Source: Gp6-AA40 sp963742105 (GTDB taxonomy: Bacteria > Acidobacteriota > Vicinamibacteria > Vicinamibacterales > UBA2999). Taken from it: a DNA stretch of 64,000 bases. Shown here piece after piece: positions 37,183 to 48,843 of this stretch. Location: contig CAVUKN010000004.1 of assembly GCA_963742105.1 (NCBI GenBank), positions 744,001-808,000 on the forward strand. The letters run 5' to 3'. The stretch's first letter is position 1, and each line of letters opens with the position of its first letter. Position numbers and translations under genes: made by a program. The notes under the pieces are model-generated. The model saw only the letters and a list, made by a program, of their open reading frames with translations, made no database searches and had not been told where the DNA came from.

Positions 37183-39852
37183 GTGGCTCGACTCGGCTGG
37201 CTGAAAGGACGGCGACCGGACGAAGAGGATTTTCAGGACGAGATCCGTTCGCACCTGGAGATCGCCACCGACGAACGCGTCGCCGGCGGCGCCGATCGAG
37301 ACAGCGCCCGGCTGTCCTCGCTCAAGGATTTCGGCAACGTCACATTGACCACGGAAGCGGCCCGATCGGTCTGGATTCCGCGCTGGATGGACCGACTGGG
37401 CGATCTCCTGCGTGACGTGCGCCACGCGATCCGCGTGCTCGCCAAGAACCCCGGATTCTCGCTGACCGTCTTCGCCGTGCTCACGCTCGGCATCGGTCTC
37501 AACGCCACGGTGTTCACACTGCTCAAGAGTCTCGCGCTCAGCCCGCTGGCCGGCATCGACGGGTCGGCGAGCCTCGCCGTGGTCCTGAACGAGACGACAG
37601 CCGGCCGACAGACGTCGCTCTCGTATCCGGACTACCAGTACGTGCGCGATCACGACCGCGCCTTCGTCGGCCTGTTCGGATCGCGCAACTTCAACGTGAA
37701 CCTGGGATCGGGCAACCGCACCGCGCCGATCATGGGCGAACTGGTGACGGGCAACTACTTTCACCAGCTCGGCGTGCGCGCACAGCTCGGCCGGACGGTG
37801 CTGCCTTCAGATGATGTCGCGCCCGGACAGCACCCGGTCGTCGTCCTGAGCGACACGCTCTGGAAGTGGCAGTTCGGCAGCGACCCCGATATCGTCGGCA
37901 AGACCATTCGGGTGAACACGTATCCGCTGACCGTCGTCGGGGTTGCCGCTCCGTGGGTTTCACGGCACGATCGTCGGCTTCGACGTCGAGGTGTTCGTCC
38001 CGATCATGATGACGCCGCAAGTCCTGCGGAGTGGGAGCATCGACCCGCAGAACGTGTTATCCGACCGGCAGGCCAGCTTCGTGATCGTGATGGGCCGCCT
38101 CCGGCCGGGCACGGCGCATGCTGAGGCGTCGGCTCAGATGACGGTGCTGTCGTCGCAATTGCGCCGCGACAGGGCTCTCGACACCGTCGCCCATGGAGCT
38201 TGAAGTCATTCCGATCTGGCGGTCACCGTTTGGCGCGCAGACCTACATGCTGCCGGCCGTCATGGTGTTGAGCGCGATGGGCGCGCTGCTGCTGCTGATC
38301 GTCTGCGCCAACATCACGGCCCTCGTGCTCGCGCGCGGCATTTCGCGGCGCGGAGAAATCGCTCTTCGTCTCGCCCTCGGTGCCGGTCGTGGTCGAGTCC
38401 TTCGGCTGCTGCTGGTCGAACACGTCGTGCTCGCGGTGCCCGCCGCCCTGGTCGCGATTGCGCTCGTGCCGCTGGCCATCCCCGCACTGTTGTCCGGCAT
38501 TTCCGATGTGACGCCGATTCGGTTGTACCTCAACCTGTCCGTCGATCACTTGGTCATCGCGTTTTCGGTGCTGGCAGCCTGCGGCAGCGCACTCGTCTTC
38601 GGGTTGTTGCCAGCCCTGCGGAGTTCCAGCGTCGATCTCCTGTCGATGATGAAAGACGATCTGTCCCCTCGTGGGGCGGCGCGGGGACGCTTTCGCATGG
38701 GGCTCGTCGTCTCGCAGGTGGCGGTGTCGCTGTTGTTGCTGGTCGGTGCCGGGATTGGTCGTGCGAAGTCTCGACGCGGCGCGACAGACCGATCCGGGAT
38801 TCGACGCCACCAATGTGATCTCGTCGAGAATCGATGTCTCGTCGAACGGGTACGACCAGATCCGCGGGCGCGCGTTTTTCGCACAGCTGCTCGACCGCGT
38901 GCGCGCCGACGCGGCCACTGCATCAGCGACGCTGGCAAGAAACCCACCGCTGACGATGGTCGATCAAGGGGCGCAACGGGTAACGATCGACGGCTACATC
39001 CCTCGTCGTGATGAGGACTTGACGTTTCTGTCGAACATCGTTGCGCCCGACTACTTCCGCACATTGAAGATCCGGCTCATCGCCGGCCGCGAGTTCGAGA
39101 GCCGCGATGATGCGTTGGCGATGCCGGTCGCGATCGTCAACGAGACGCTGGCGCGACGGTACTGGGGCGGCGGAACGGAGGCGATCGGCAAGCGCGTGCG
39201 CGTCGCATCGGACGAGTGGCGCACGATTATCGGTGTCGCGCAGGACGTCAAGTATTCGCGCGTCACAGAAGCGCCACGGCCGTACGTCTACCTGCCGTTT
39301 TTCCAGACGTATCAACCGACCATGATGCTCCACGCGCGCGGTTTCGCCAGCGTCGCACCGTTGATCGAACGTCTGCGGGCGCATGTTCAGGCCCTCGATC
39401 CCGACCTGCCGATGTTCGAGACCAGATTGCTCAGCGATCAGGCTCGGGCGACGCTGACGATCCTGGCAATGGCCGCTGACGGTCTGTTCATCTTCGGCGC
39501 CGCGGGCATGGCGCTGGCGGCGATGGGCATCTACGGACTGGTGTCGTACGCGGTCAAGCAAAGCACGCACGAGATCGGCATCCGAATGGCGCTCGGCGCG
39601 CAAAGGGTCGACGTCGTATGGCACTTTCTGCGGCGCGGGCTGCGCCTGGGGGGGATAGGCGTCATCGTCGGTACCGTTTCCGCGCTGGTGTTGACGCGGC
39701 TCGTCGGCAGCGTGCTCTACGGCGTGAGCGCCACCGATCCCGTGTCGTTCGCCGGCGCCGTGGCGGTCGTTGTCGGAGCCGTGGTCGTGGCCACGGTCAT
39801 CCCCGCGTGGCGAGCCGCTCGGACGCCGCCGTTGAAGGCACTGCGCCCCTAA
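37183..39852 (+). pseudogene. MacB/ADOP-type FtsX-domain permease, three frameshifts
   Basis: An ADOP-family permease starting at GTG 37183: N-terminal DEEDFQDEIRSHLE, LLRDVRHAIRVLAKNPGFSLT, then MacB-PCD periplasmic domain and two FtsX domains, the last ending YGLVSYAVKQSTHEIGIRMALGAQ and PALxxLRP-like PPLKALRP. The reading frame shifts +1 near 37950, 38195 and 38755. At the first, removing one C from GCTCCGTGGG restores VGVAARGFHGTIVG. Reconstructed length is ~890 codons, normal for the family. These proteins usually act without an ATPase encoded beside them. Confidence 0.85.
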
Positions 39853-40416
39853 AGACGACCGCGGGGCACCTGGGTGCATGGGCAGTTTCGCTCGACAGCG
39901 CGACCCCGCGGCGGTTGTCGACCCTTGCGATCCGTAGTCACTCCCTGACCGTGGTTGTGGCGCTTCGCGGATCGTCTCGCTTCAGCCGGTGGGCCGCCCT
40001 TGTGCCTGGCTCTTCGGCACCAATCCGCTGCCTGCCCGATCGATCGGCGCATCGAGGCAGCGTTCGCGATGGAAAACGCGGTTAGGGGCGGAGGGGACAG
40101 CCACTGATGTCCTCCGACCGCACAGGCCACCGCGAGCCCGAAACGGCCTGAGGCCCACGAGGGTGGGAAGAATCCCGCGCAACGTCCTTGACGCGTGACC
40201 TCGCACAGAACACCAACGAGCACGACGGGAGGTGAACCGATACCGATCTGGAGAGCACCGACATGGGGAAGAAACACCAGGCCTCCCCGCCGAGCGTTGT
40301 CGTTGCCGACGTGGACGAACGGCGCGACTTCAGCGGCCTGGAGACCGAGCCGGTGCCACGAGCCGCGGCACTCGCCTCGGACGACCGAGCTGGTTGCCGC
40401 GGGCGCGTGCGACGGC
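39853..40416. other. No convincing gene; possibly lost recombinase N terminus
   Basis: The expected catalytic-Ser segment of the recombinase should lie at the right end, but no frame matches it. The remainder carries only unrecognisable short frames. Confidence 0.35.
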
Positions 40417-41889
<1,473 letters not shown>

Positions 41890-41983
41890 ACATGAGGCAT
41901 GCGCCGACCATCAGGACACTGTCGGCGTCGTTCGTATGAACCGAACACCTCAATGTAACACGCGAACGGGGGAGCGTAAAGCG

Positions 41984-42448
41984 TCAGCCGTTTCCGTCCC
42001 CACTCTCCGCGTCCATAGGCACGAGCAGCGACATGTGAAATCCGGGTGCGACGCTCGCGTACGCCCAGTAGCGCACATGCCGGGGTGCACCGCGTTTCGG
42101 CACCAGCTCGTAGTCGCCCCGCTGGGCGCCTCTGCCGATGAAGTCCTTCCACAACTGGCGCCCGGCTTCGCTGTTCGGGAGCGGCGTCAGGTCCATCACC
42201 GTCAGCTTATACAGCTCCGCCAGCGTGTATCCGGTCAACTTGCGGGCGGCGGCGTTGCCCGCCACATACTGCTGGAAGTTGTCCGCAACCAGCGCGGCGA
42301 CGGTGAGCCGTTCGATCTCACGGCGCAGCGTGGAGAGGAGTTCAGTGCCGCGATGGCCGCGCAGGGCGGCACGAAACCGGTTGATCTCTGGTGTGAATCG
42401 GGTCGCCGTCACCTTCCCCATCGTCAGGGGAGGGAAGCGGTCCGTCAA
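41984..42448 (-). CDS. PAS-domain protein
   Basis: 154 residues. The central part (VADNFQQYVAGNAAARKLTGYTLAEL, TPLPNSEAGRQLW, YELVPKRGAPRHVRYWA) is a single PAS sensor domain, preceded by a short helical segment. No output domain is attached, so it presumably signals through a partner or is a stand-alone ligand sensor. It ends 95 bp beyond the tRNA gene, outside the island. Confidence 0.7.
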   Translation of the reverse strand: MTDRFPPLTMGKVTATRFTPEINRFRAALRGHRGTELLSTLRREIERLTVAALVADNFQQYVAGNAAARKLTGYTLAELYKLTVMDLTPLPNSEAGRQLWKDFIGRGAQRGDYELVPKRGAPRHVRYWAYASVAPGFHMSLLVPMDAESGDGNG

Positions 42449-42478
42449 GGTGGCCTGGTGCTCGGGCGTCGGTGGGGT

Positions 42479-42838
42479 TTAGTTCTTGGCGGCCGGAGGC
42501 GGAACGTCTTTGAGGATGAACAGCTTTTCGCCGGGCTTGATCAACCCGAGCTCCCGGCGCGCCAGGTCCTCGATCGCCGACGGATCCTCGCGGAGCCGCC
42601 GCGCTTCCTCGCGACGACGGTCGTTCTCGGCTTTCTCGGCCGCCAGCGCGGTTTCGAGCGCCTGATATTGCTGACGTGCCTTGCGCATCGCCACCAGGCC
42701 CTTTTCGCCAACCAGCGCGTCCACGATGATCACGCAACCGATCAGCACGACCACATACTGGATCGCACGACGCCGCCGCCGTCGCGGCGAGCCGATGGCG
42801 CCGACTGGTTCTGGTTGGGTGGTCCGCGTCTTTTTCAC
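42479..42838 (-). CDS. FtsB/DivIC-like septum-formation protein
   Basis: About 119 residues from GTG 42838; the frame is open further up, and no ribosome site decides the start. A basic cytoplasmic stretch (RRRRRRAIQ), one transmembrane helix (YVVVLIGCVIIVDALVG), a coiled coil (QQYQALETALAAEKAENDRRREEARRL) and the C-terminal IEDLARRELGLIKPGEKLF define the FtsB/DivIC family of divisome proteins. Divergent from cutA. Confidence 0.85.
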   Translation of the reverse strand: MKKTRTTQPEPVGAIGSPRRRRRRAIQYVVVLIGCVIIVDALVGEKGLVAMRKARQQYQALETALAAEKAENDRRREEARRLREDPSAIEDLARRELGLIKPGEKLFILKDVPPPAAKN

Positions 42839-42933
42839 TGTGTGACCGTGCGAGAATATCGCCGCTCGCCTCAGAGTACAAGGCAAATACCGCAAAGTAC
42901 AGGCAAAAAGCGCCGAGTACAAGTAGAAAATTC

Positions 42934-43314
42934 GTGACCCCGACTGCAGGCTCGCCACTCGCATTTGTCCTCACCACCCTCGGCGCCGATACCGACGCCG
43001 CCGCATTCGCGCGGACGCTAGTGGACGAGAAGCTCGCCGCCTGTGTCAGCGTGCTTCCGCCGATGAGCTCCATCTATCGGTGGAAAGGATCGATTGAAGA
43101 GGCTCGCGAACAGCAACTGGTGATCAAGACGACGCTCACCCGCGTCGAGCTTTTGCGCGAGCGCTTTCGCACGCTGCACCCCTACGAGCTTCCCGAGTTC
43201 GTCGTCTTGCACCCGACGGATGTATCGGCGATGTACGGGGCGTGGGTCACGGAATCGGTGGAAGCAGAGGAATCAGGAATCAGGATTCAGCGAATCGTGA
43301 ATCGTGAATCATGA
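42934..43314 (+). CDS. cutA: Divalent-cation tolerance protein CutA
   Basis: 126 residues, GTG start. CutA landmarks: FVLTTLGADTDAAAFARTLV, KLAACVSVLPPMSSIYRWKG and HPYELPEFVVLHPTD, giving the trimeric ferredoxin-like fold. The last ~15 residues (EESGIRIQRIVNRES) lie beyond the usual end of the family and are encoded by the GAATC/GAATCGTGA repeat array, so the repeat has been appropriated as coding sequence. Confidence 0.92.
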   Translation: MTPTAGSPLAFVLTTLGADTDAAAFARTLVDEKLAACVSVLPPMSSIYRWKGSIEEAREQQLVIKTTLTRVELLRERFRTLHPYELPEFVVLHPTDVSAMYGAWVTESVEAEESGIRIQRIVNRES

Positions 43315-43325
43315 ATCGTGAATCG
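43268..43325. repeat. Short tandem repeats (AGGAATC / GAATCGTGA units)
   Basis: Units AGGAATC, GATTCAGC and GAATCGTGA repeat in a row, overlapping the end of cutA. Same unit families recur at 48741-48843 and 58832-58956. Confidence 0.7.
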
Positions 43326-43342
43326 GGTTCCTGACGGCCAGC

Positions 43343-43993
43343 CTACGGGGCTGCCCGACGCGGTGCGCGCAGCCATGCAATCACCGCCGGCAGCAGCGAC
43401 ACGACGACGATCCCGATGGCCACCAGCGAGAAGTTGTTCTTCACCACGGGCACGTTGCCGAACAGATAACCTGCGCCGATGCACAAGCCCGCCCAGGCGA
43501 CGGCGCCGATGATGTTGTAGGTCACGTACGCGCGGTACGGCATCTCCGCGATCCCGGCGACGAACGGGACGAACGTGCGCACGATCGGCATGAACCGGCC
43601 CAGGACCACGGCCCGCCCGCCATGCGCTTCGAAGAACTCTCGCGCCCGGCCCACGTAGTCGAGATTGATCCAGCGTCCCCACCGCGGATCGGCCGCGGCC
43701 CGATCGATCAATCGTTGACCGACCGCCCGGCCGATGGCGTAGTTGACGGTGTTGCCGGCCACGGCCGCGATGACGAGCAGGCCGAACAGCAGCCAGCCAT
43801 CCAGGGCGCCTGTTGCGGCCAGCGCGCCGGCCGCAAAGAGCAGTGAGTCTCCCGGAAGAAAGGGCGTGACGACGAGCCCCGTCTCCGCGTAGACGATGAC
43901 GAACAGCAGCGCGTACACCCACGCGCCATACTGGTCGACGATCTGGAGGAGATAGCGGTCGACGTGCAGCAGCAGATCGATGAAGTCGCGCAT
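43343..43993 (-). CDS. DedA-family membrane protein
   Basis: 216 residues with about five hydrophobic segments. Family signatures: FLPGDSLLFAAG, GNTVNYAIGRAVG, GRFMPIVRTFVPFVAGIAEM and GYLFGNVPVVKNN. DedA proteins are inner-membrane transporters or scramblases linked to lipid recycling, membrane potential and envelope stress. Convergent with cutA. Confidence 0.92.
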   Translation of the reverse strand: MRDFIDLLLHVDRYLLQIVDQYGAWVYALLFVIVYAETGLVVTPFLPGDSLLFAAGALAATGALDGWLLFGLLVIAAVAGNTVNYAIGRAVGQRLIDRAAADPRWGRWINLDYVGRAREFFEAHGGRAVVLGRFMPIVRTFVPFVAGIAEMPYRAYVTYNIIGAVAWAGLCIGAGYLFGNVPVVKNNFSLVAIGIVVVSLLPAVIAWLRAPRRAAP

Positions 43994-44017
43994 CCTGAAT
44001 CAAAGACGGAGCATGGG

Positions 44018-45176
44018 CTAGAGACGAGCGAGCGCCTGGGCGAGGTCGGCGGTAAGGTCGTCGACATCCTCGATGCCGACCGACACACGGACCATGTCGT
44101 CACCGATGCCGAGATGCACGCGGCGCTCTGGTGGCACCGACGCGTGCGTCATGGTGGCCGGATGGCTGATCAGCGTTTCGACGCCGCCCAGGCTTTCCGC
44201 CAGGGTCAACAGTTCAAGGCTGTTGAGGAAGGTCCGGGCGCGTTCGAGTGAGCCGAGCTCGAATGAAATGAGGCCGCCGAAGCCTCGCATCTGCCGTTTC
44301 GCCAGCGCATGCTGGGGATGGCTGGCCAGACCGGGATAGAAGACGCGCGTCACCTTCGGGTGGGCTTCCAGGTATTCGGCAATCGCCTGCGCGTTGTGGT
44401 TGTGCCGTTCCATCCGCAGCGGCAGCGTCTTCGTTCCGCGCAGCACCAGCCACGCATCCATCGGTCCAAGGATGGCGCCCTCCGCGTTCTGCACGAACTG
44501 CAGCCATTCGATGTGGTCGTCACGCATCGCGATGGCGACACCACCGACGCTGTCGCTGTGGCCGTTCAGGAATTTCGTGGTGCTATGCACGACGATGTCA
44601 GCGCCCAGTTCGATCGGACGCTGCACGTAGGGGCTGGCGAACGTGTTGTCGACGACGACGAACACGCCATGCTCGTGCGCTACCTGGCAGGCAGCGGCCA
44701 GGTCCGTCAGTTTCAGAACCGGATTCGTCGGCGTTTCCAGGAACAGCATTTTGGTCGCTGGCCTGAACGCCGCTCGAATCTCATCGATGTCGGACGTATC
44801 GACATAGGTGAAGTCGAGCTGGTACTTGCGCAGGATGCGCTCGAACAGGCGGTACGTGCCGCCGTAGGTGTTGTCGGTGACGACGACGTGATCGCCCGTC
44901 TGCAACAGCGTCATCACGGCACTCTCGGCAGCCATCCCGGACGCGAACGCGAATGCCGCTTTGCCACCCTCAATGGCGGCAAGGTTGGCTTCGAGGACGC
45001 TGCGTGTGGGGTTCTGCGTCCGGGCGTATTCAAAGCCCTTGTGTTCGCCCAGCGCGTCCTGCCTGTAGGTCGAGGTCTGATAAATCGGCGTGATCACTGC
45101 GCCCGTCGAAGGGTCCGGCTCCTGGCCGGCATGCACGCAAATCGGTACTGAATCCCGCGTTGTCCCGAAGTTTCAC
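44018..45176 (-). CDS. PLP-dependent trans-sulfuration enzyme (cystathionine gamma-synthase/lyase family), N-terminal frameshift
   Basis: From GTG 45136 the product is 372 residues: HAGQEPDPSTGAVITPIYQTSTY, FEYARTQNPT, HSTTKFLNGHSD (PLP Lys) and GGVETLISHPAT. This is MetB/MetC-type chemistry on cystathionine or homocysteine precursors; which one is not decidable. The expected leader KLRDNAGFST sits upstream in another frame. Deleting one T of the GATTTG run (complement, near 45140) joins it as GFSTDCVHAGQEP with start GTG 45176. So the N terminus is cut by one inserted base or by a sequence error; the enzyme core is intact. Confidence 0.88.
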
Positions 45177-45314
45177 GATGACAGCTAGGGTACCACTAGA
45201 CGGCGGTGCCTCCGGAACGCACGGCCCGTCCGTGGCTGTTGCGCGACTGGCAACAGCGCGGACAACACCTGCGGATCGCACGCCAGGAACGGCTGTCCAC
45301 TAGAATTCCGTGAG

Positions 45315-47456
45315 GTGGAACCGTCGTCCCGTCCTGCTGTCGCGTGGAAGTGGCTGACGAACTCGTTCGCGGGGCGGACGCTCGTCGCCGGCGTGCTGCT
45401 CAAGCTCGCGGCGCTGGCGCTCCGCGTGGCGGTGACCGGCGCGCGCGTCACGTCCGTCCTCGACACGTTCGGCGACCTGCTGATCGTTATTGCCGCGCTG
45501 ATCATCGGCTACTACCTGTTCGTGGACGCGAAGCGGTTGATTCTGTGGCGGGTCCGCCGCAAGCTGACGCTGTCGTACATCTTCATCGCGTTCGTCCCGG
45601 CGATCCTCATCATCTGCTTCTTCGTGCTCGCCGGGCTGCTGCTGTTCTTCAACGTCAGCGCCTACTCGGTTCGATTGCACCTCGATTCGCTCGTCGACCG
45701 CGCCCAGTTGATCGCGCAAAGTGCAGCGGTGGACGTGGGCCGATCGAACCCTGGCGACGTCGCGGAGGCGCTGGATCGGCGGCGACAGGCGGTGGCGGCT
45801 CGATACCCCGGCATCTCCTATGTCGCGGTGCCGACGACAAAACTCTGTCCGTCCGGCAGCGTGCAACTGCCGGGCGCCGCGGGGCGGCCGCAGCTCGCCG
45901 GTCCCTGGAGTCATGTCCGCAGCCCTGAATCGCTGCCGGATTGGGTGCCGTGCGAAGGCTTCTCCGGTGTGATCGCCAACCAGGTCGGCGAGACGACGCA
46001 GCTCGCCGTACGCGGCGTGGCCTGGGTCCCTGGGCGTCCCGGGCTCGCGGTGATTGTCGACGTGCCGCTGTCCCGGTCGATGCTGGACGACATCGGCGAC
46101 GACATCGGCATCAAGCTGGGTGGCATGACGGTGACCGACCGCGGGGAGTCGGACTCGAACGGATCGAACACGGCGCCCCGCATTCAGATCGACCGCCCGA
46201 TCGCCGACGAAGGTGTCGGTCGCGCTGACGGCCTGACCGGACTGGTCTGGGTCGCGTTTCTCGATCACGTCAACTGGGACAACGGCGTGACCGGCACGGT
46301 GCTGATGTCGTTCAGTGTCTCGCCGGCCGCCGTGTACTCGCGCATTTCCGGCACACGGCTCCGCGACATCGGCAATTTCACCTGGGGCCAGGTGCTGTTG
46401 ATCCTGATGGGGAGCGTCGGCGCGTTGTTCCTGATCATTCAGCTGGTGGCGGTCGGCATGGGCCTCGCTCTCGCGCGTTCGATCACCGGCGCTGTCCACG
46501 AGCTGTTCGAAGGCACCGAACGGGTCGGGCGCGGCGACTTCACTCACAAGATTGCCATCCGCTCGCGCGATCAGCTTGGCGAGCTGGCCGCGTCCTTCAA
46601 TTCGATGACGACGAGCATCGAGTACCTCCTGCAGGAGAAGGCGGTGAAGGAACGGCTCGAGCAGGAGCTGCGGATCGCCCGCTCGATTCAGATGTCGCTG
46701 CTCCCGCAGGGACCGCTGCAGGTGCCGGGTCTCGCGCTGGTGCCGCACTGCGAACCGGCCAGGGAGGTCGGCGGCGATTACTACGACTACGTGACCATCG
46801 ATCGCGATCACATGGGCCTGTTGATCGCTGATGTGTCGGGGAAGGGCACATCTGCGGCGCTCTACATGGCCGAGCTCAAGGGCATCATCCTCTCCCTCTG
46901 TCAGCGGCACACGTCACCACGTCAGCTGCTCATCAACGCCAACCAGATCATTTCCAAGCACCTGGACACGCGAAGCTTCATCACCATCATCTACGCGGTG
47001 ATCGACCTGCGCGCCCGTACTCTGACCTATGCACGGGCAGGGCATTGCCCGTTGATTCACGTGCCCGGCCCTCACGCGCTGTCGCGCTCGGCGCAGATCC
47101 TCGTGCCCGACGGCATGGTCCTGGGTCTCCAGCTGGACGACGGCACGATGTTCGAGCAGGCGCTCGAAGAGTCCACCATTCAGCTCGGGACGGGTGACCT
47201 CTTCCTCTTCTACACCGACGGGCTCAGTGAGACGATGAATCCTGAGGGCGAATGCTTCGGCGACGTGCGCCTGGCGCAGCTGCTCGAGCGCCATGCCGAT
47301 TTGCCACCCGCCGAAATCCGCGAGCGCGTCCTGCGCGACGTGCAGGCCTTTGCAGGAACGGCCGCGCAGCAGGACGATATGACCATGCTGCTGCTCGGAA
47401 TTCAGGATGTGCCGGAGGCAGTCGAAAGTCCTGCCGGTGCCGTCGCCGCGTCTTGA
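45315..47456 (+). CDS. Membrane-bound SpoIIE-type protein phosphatase with HAMP
   Basis: 713 residues, GTG start. Hydrophobic segments in the first ~115 residues, a large extracytoplasmic sensor domain, a further helix (LLILMGSVGALFLIIQLVAVG), HAMP-like region (FEGTERVGRGDFTHKIAIRSRDQLGEL), then a PP2C/SpoIIE domain with EVGGDYYDY, LIADVSGKGTSAAL and FYTDGLSE metal-binding motifs. Likely dephosphorylates an anti-sigma antagonist or similar partner in response to an external signal. Its TGA overlaps the ATG of the next gene. Confidence 0.93.
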   Translation: MEPSSRPAVAWKWLTNSFAGRTLVAGVLLKLAALALRVAVTGARVTSVLDTFGDLLIVIAALIIGYYLFVDAKRLILWRVRRKLTLSYIFIAFVPAILIICFFVLAGLLLFFNVSAYSVRLHLDSLVDRAQLIAQSAAVDVGRSNPGDVAEALDRRRQAVAARYPGISYVAVPTTKLCPSGSVQLPGAAGRPQLAGPWSHVRSPESLPDWVPCEGFSGVIANQVGETTQLAVRGVAWVPGRPGLAVIVDVPLSRSMLDDIGDDIGIKLGGMTVTDRGESDSNGSNTAPRIQIDRPIADEGVGRADGLTGLVWVAFLDHVNWDNGVTGTVLMSFSVSPAAVYSRISGTRLRDIGNFTWGQVLLILMGSVGALFLIIQLVAVGMGLALARSITGAVHELFEGTERVGRGDFTHKIAIRSRDQLGELAASFNSMTTSIEYLLQEKAVKERLEQELRIARSIQMSLLPQGPLQVPGLALVPHCEPAREVGGDYYDYVTIDRDHMGLLIADVSGKGTSAALYMAELKGIILSLCQRHTSPRQLLINANQIISKHLDTRSFITIIYAVIDLRARTLTYARAGHCPLIHVPGPHALSRSAQILVPDGMVLGLQLDDGTMFEQALEESTIQLGTGDLFLFYTDGLSETMNPEGECFGDVRLAQLLERHADLPPAEIRERVLRDVQAFAGTAAQQDDMTMLLLGIQDVPEAVESPAGAVAAS

Positions 47457-48382
47457 TGCCACCGGTCGTCATCTTCACCACCGCGTCCGATATCGAGGCG
47501 AGCGTCGTGATGGCGCTGCTCGACAGCCACGGCATCGACAGCTTCAGAAGCACCGGCAACACCCAGGCGATCCTGCCCATGGCGGTGAACATGCTCGGCG
47601 CGATTCGCATTGCCGTGGCCGAGGCGGATGCCGACGCCGCGGTGCGGATCATCGACCAGCATCGCGAGGACGTCGGATCGCGGGTGATCCGGCTGCGCGA
47701 CGAGTTCGACGAGTTGCAGGCGCGCATCAGTTACCGATTTCGCGACCGCGGGCTGCTCGAACACGCGCTGACGCACAAGTCGCGCGCCGCCGAAGACGTC
47801 TCCGGCGGCGTTGCTGACAACGAGTCGCTGGAATTTCTCGGCGATGCGGTGCTCGGGCTGGTCGTCGCCGACGCGCTTTTCAGGCAATACCCGACCTACA
47901 CGGAGGGTCAGAAGTCGAAGGTCAAGGCAGCCGTCGTCTCGACGCAGTCGCTGGCGCGGCACGCCGAGCAGATCCGGCTTGGCGATCATCTGATCCTGGG
48001 GCGCGGGGAAGAGAAGACCGGCGGCCGCTTCAAGCAGGCGCTGCTCGCCGATGCCTACGAGGCGTTGATTGCGGCGATCTATCTCGACGGCGGCCTGGAG
48101 GCCGCCGGCGCGTTCCTCCGGCGCGAGTTGAAGGAGGCGATCGACGCCGGCAGCGCCCAGACGTTTGCTCGCGACTACAAGTCGGCGCTGCAGGAGCGGT
48201 TGCAGGCGCTCGGGAAGGGTTTGCCCGATTACCGGATCGCGGGCGAAGCGGGTCCGGATCACCGCAAGCTGTTCAGCATCGAAGTGGTGTGCCGGGGCGA
48301 CGTGCTCGGTGCGGCAACAGGAAAGACGAAGAAGGAAGCGGAGCAGGAGGCGGCACGCCTCGCGCTGGAGAAGCTGGCCTGA
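47456..48382 (+). CDS. rnc: Ribonuclease III with N-terminal DUF2007-like domain
   Basis: 308 residues from ATG 47456, overlapping the preceding TGA. The first ~75 residues (VVIFTTASDIEASVVMALLDSHGI...IRIAVAEADADAAVRII) resemble the DUF2007 'putative signal-transducing' domain. RNase III follows: NESLEFLGDAVLGLVVADALF (catalytic Glu and Asp), ADAYEALIAAIYLDGG (second metal Glu), then a dsRNA-binding domain (DYKSALQERLQA...KTKKEAEQEAARLALEKL). RNase III is usually ~225-250 residues, so the N-terminal ~75 are an addition. Cleaves dsRNA in rRNA and mRNA processing. Confidence 0.92.
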   Translation: MPPVVIFTTASDIEASVVMALLDSHGIDSFRSTGNTQAILPMAVNMLGAIRIAVAEADADAAVRIIDQHREDVGSRVIRLRDEFDELQARISYRFRDRGLLEHALTHKSRAAEDVSGGVADNESLEFLGDAVLGLVVADALFRQYPTYTEGQKSKVKAAVVSTQSLARHAEQIRLGDHLILGRGEEKTGGRFKQALLADAYEALIAAIYLDGGLEAAGAFLRRELKEAIDAGSAQTFARDYKSALQERLQALGKGLPDYRIAGEAGPDHRKLFSIEVVCRGDVLGAATGKTKKEAEQEAARLALEKLA

Positions 48383-48756
48383 TGGAAATCGAGGAGATCT
48401 ACGGCCGCATCGGAGAAGAGGGTTTCGAGCGGCTCGTTCATGCGTTCTACGCGCAGGTGCCCGACGACGACATTCTTGGACCGATGTATCCGAAGCACGA
48501 TCTGGCCGGCGCGGAAGTCCGGCTGCGTGACTTTCTGATCGGCCGCTGCGGCGGGCCGCCGCGCTACATCGAGCAGCGCGGGCATCCGCGGCTGCGGATG
48601 CGGCACGCCCCGTTCGTGATCAATCAGGCGGCGAGAGATCGCTGGATGCAGTTGATGGAGCGGGCGCTCGACGTGGCGGAAGTGCCGGCAGACGTCAGGC
48701 CACCGCTCCACGAGTTCCTCGACGGCGTGGCGACGTTCATGATCAATCGTGAATAG
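48382..48756 (+). CDS. Truncated haemoglobin (group II type)
   Basis: 124 residues. ATG 48382 overlaps the RNase III stop (TGATG). Globin features: YAQVPDDDILGPMYP, LRDFLIGRCGGPPRYIEQRGHPRLRMRHAPF with proximal His in MRHAPF, and QAARDRWMQLMERAL. May bind oxygen or NO. The final residues (INRE) fall inside the GAATCGTGA repeats. Confidence 0.9.
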   Translation: MEIEEIYGRIGEEGFERLVHAFYAQVPDDDILGPMYPKHDLAGAEVRLRDFLIGRCGGPPRYIEQRGHPRLRMRHAPFVINQAARDRWMQLMERALDVAEVPADVRPPLHEFLDGVATFMINRE

Positions 48757-48843
48757 TGAATCGTGAATCGTGAATGGCGGCAAGCGAGCTGGTGCTCCCG
48801 TGCCTTCATTCACGACTCACGATTCGTGAATTCACGTTAATCG
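48741..48843. repeat. Inverted GAATCGTGA repeat clusters between convergent genes
   Basis: Left cluster 48741-48777 has several GTGAATC units; right cluster 48807-48843 has the complementary TTCACGA units. Together they can form a long hairpin overlapping both gene ends, plausibly a bidirectional terminator. Confidence 0.65.

Noticed and set aside
43268..43325. Possible CRISPR array
   Set aside because: Units are 7-9 bp, contiguous, with no spacers.
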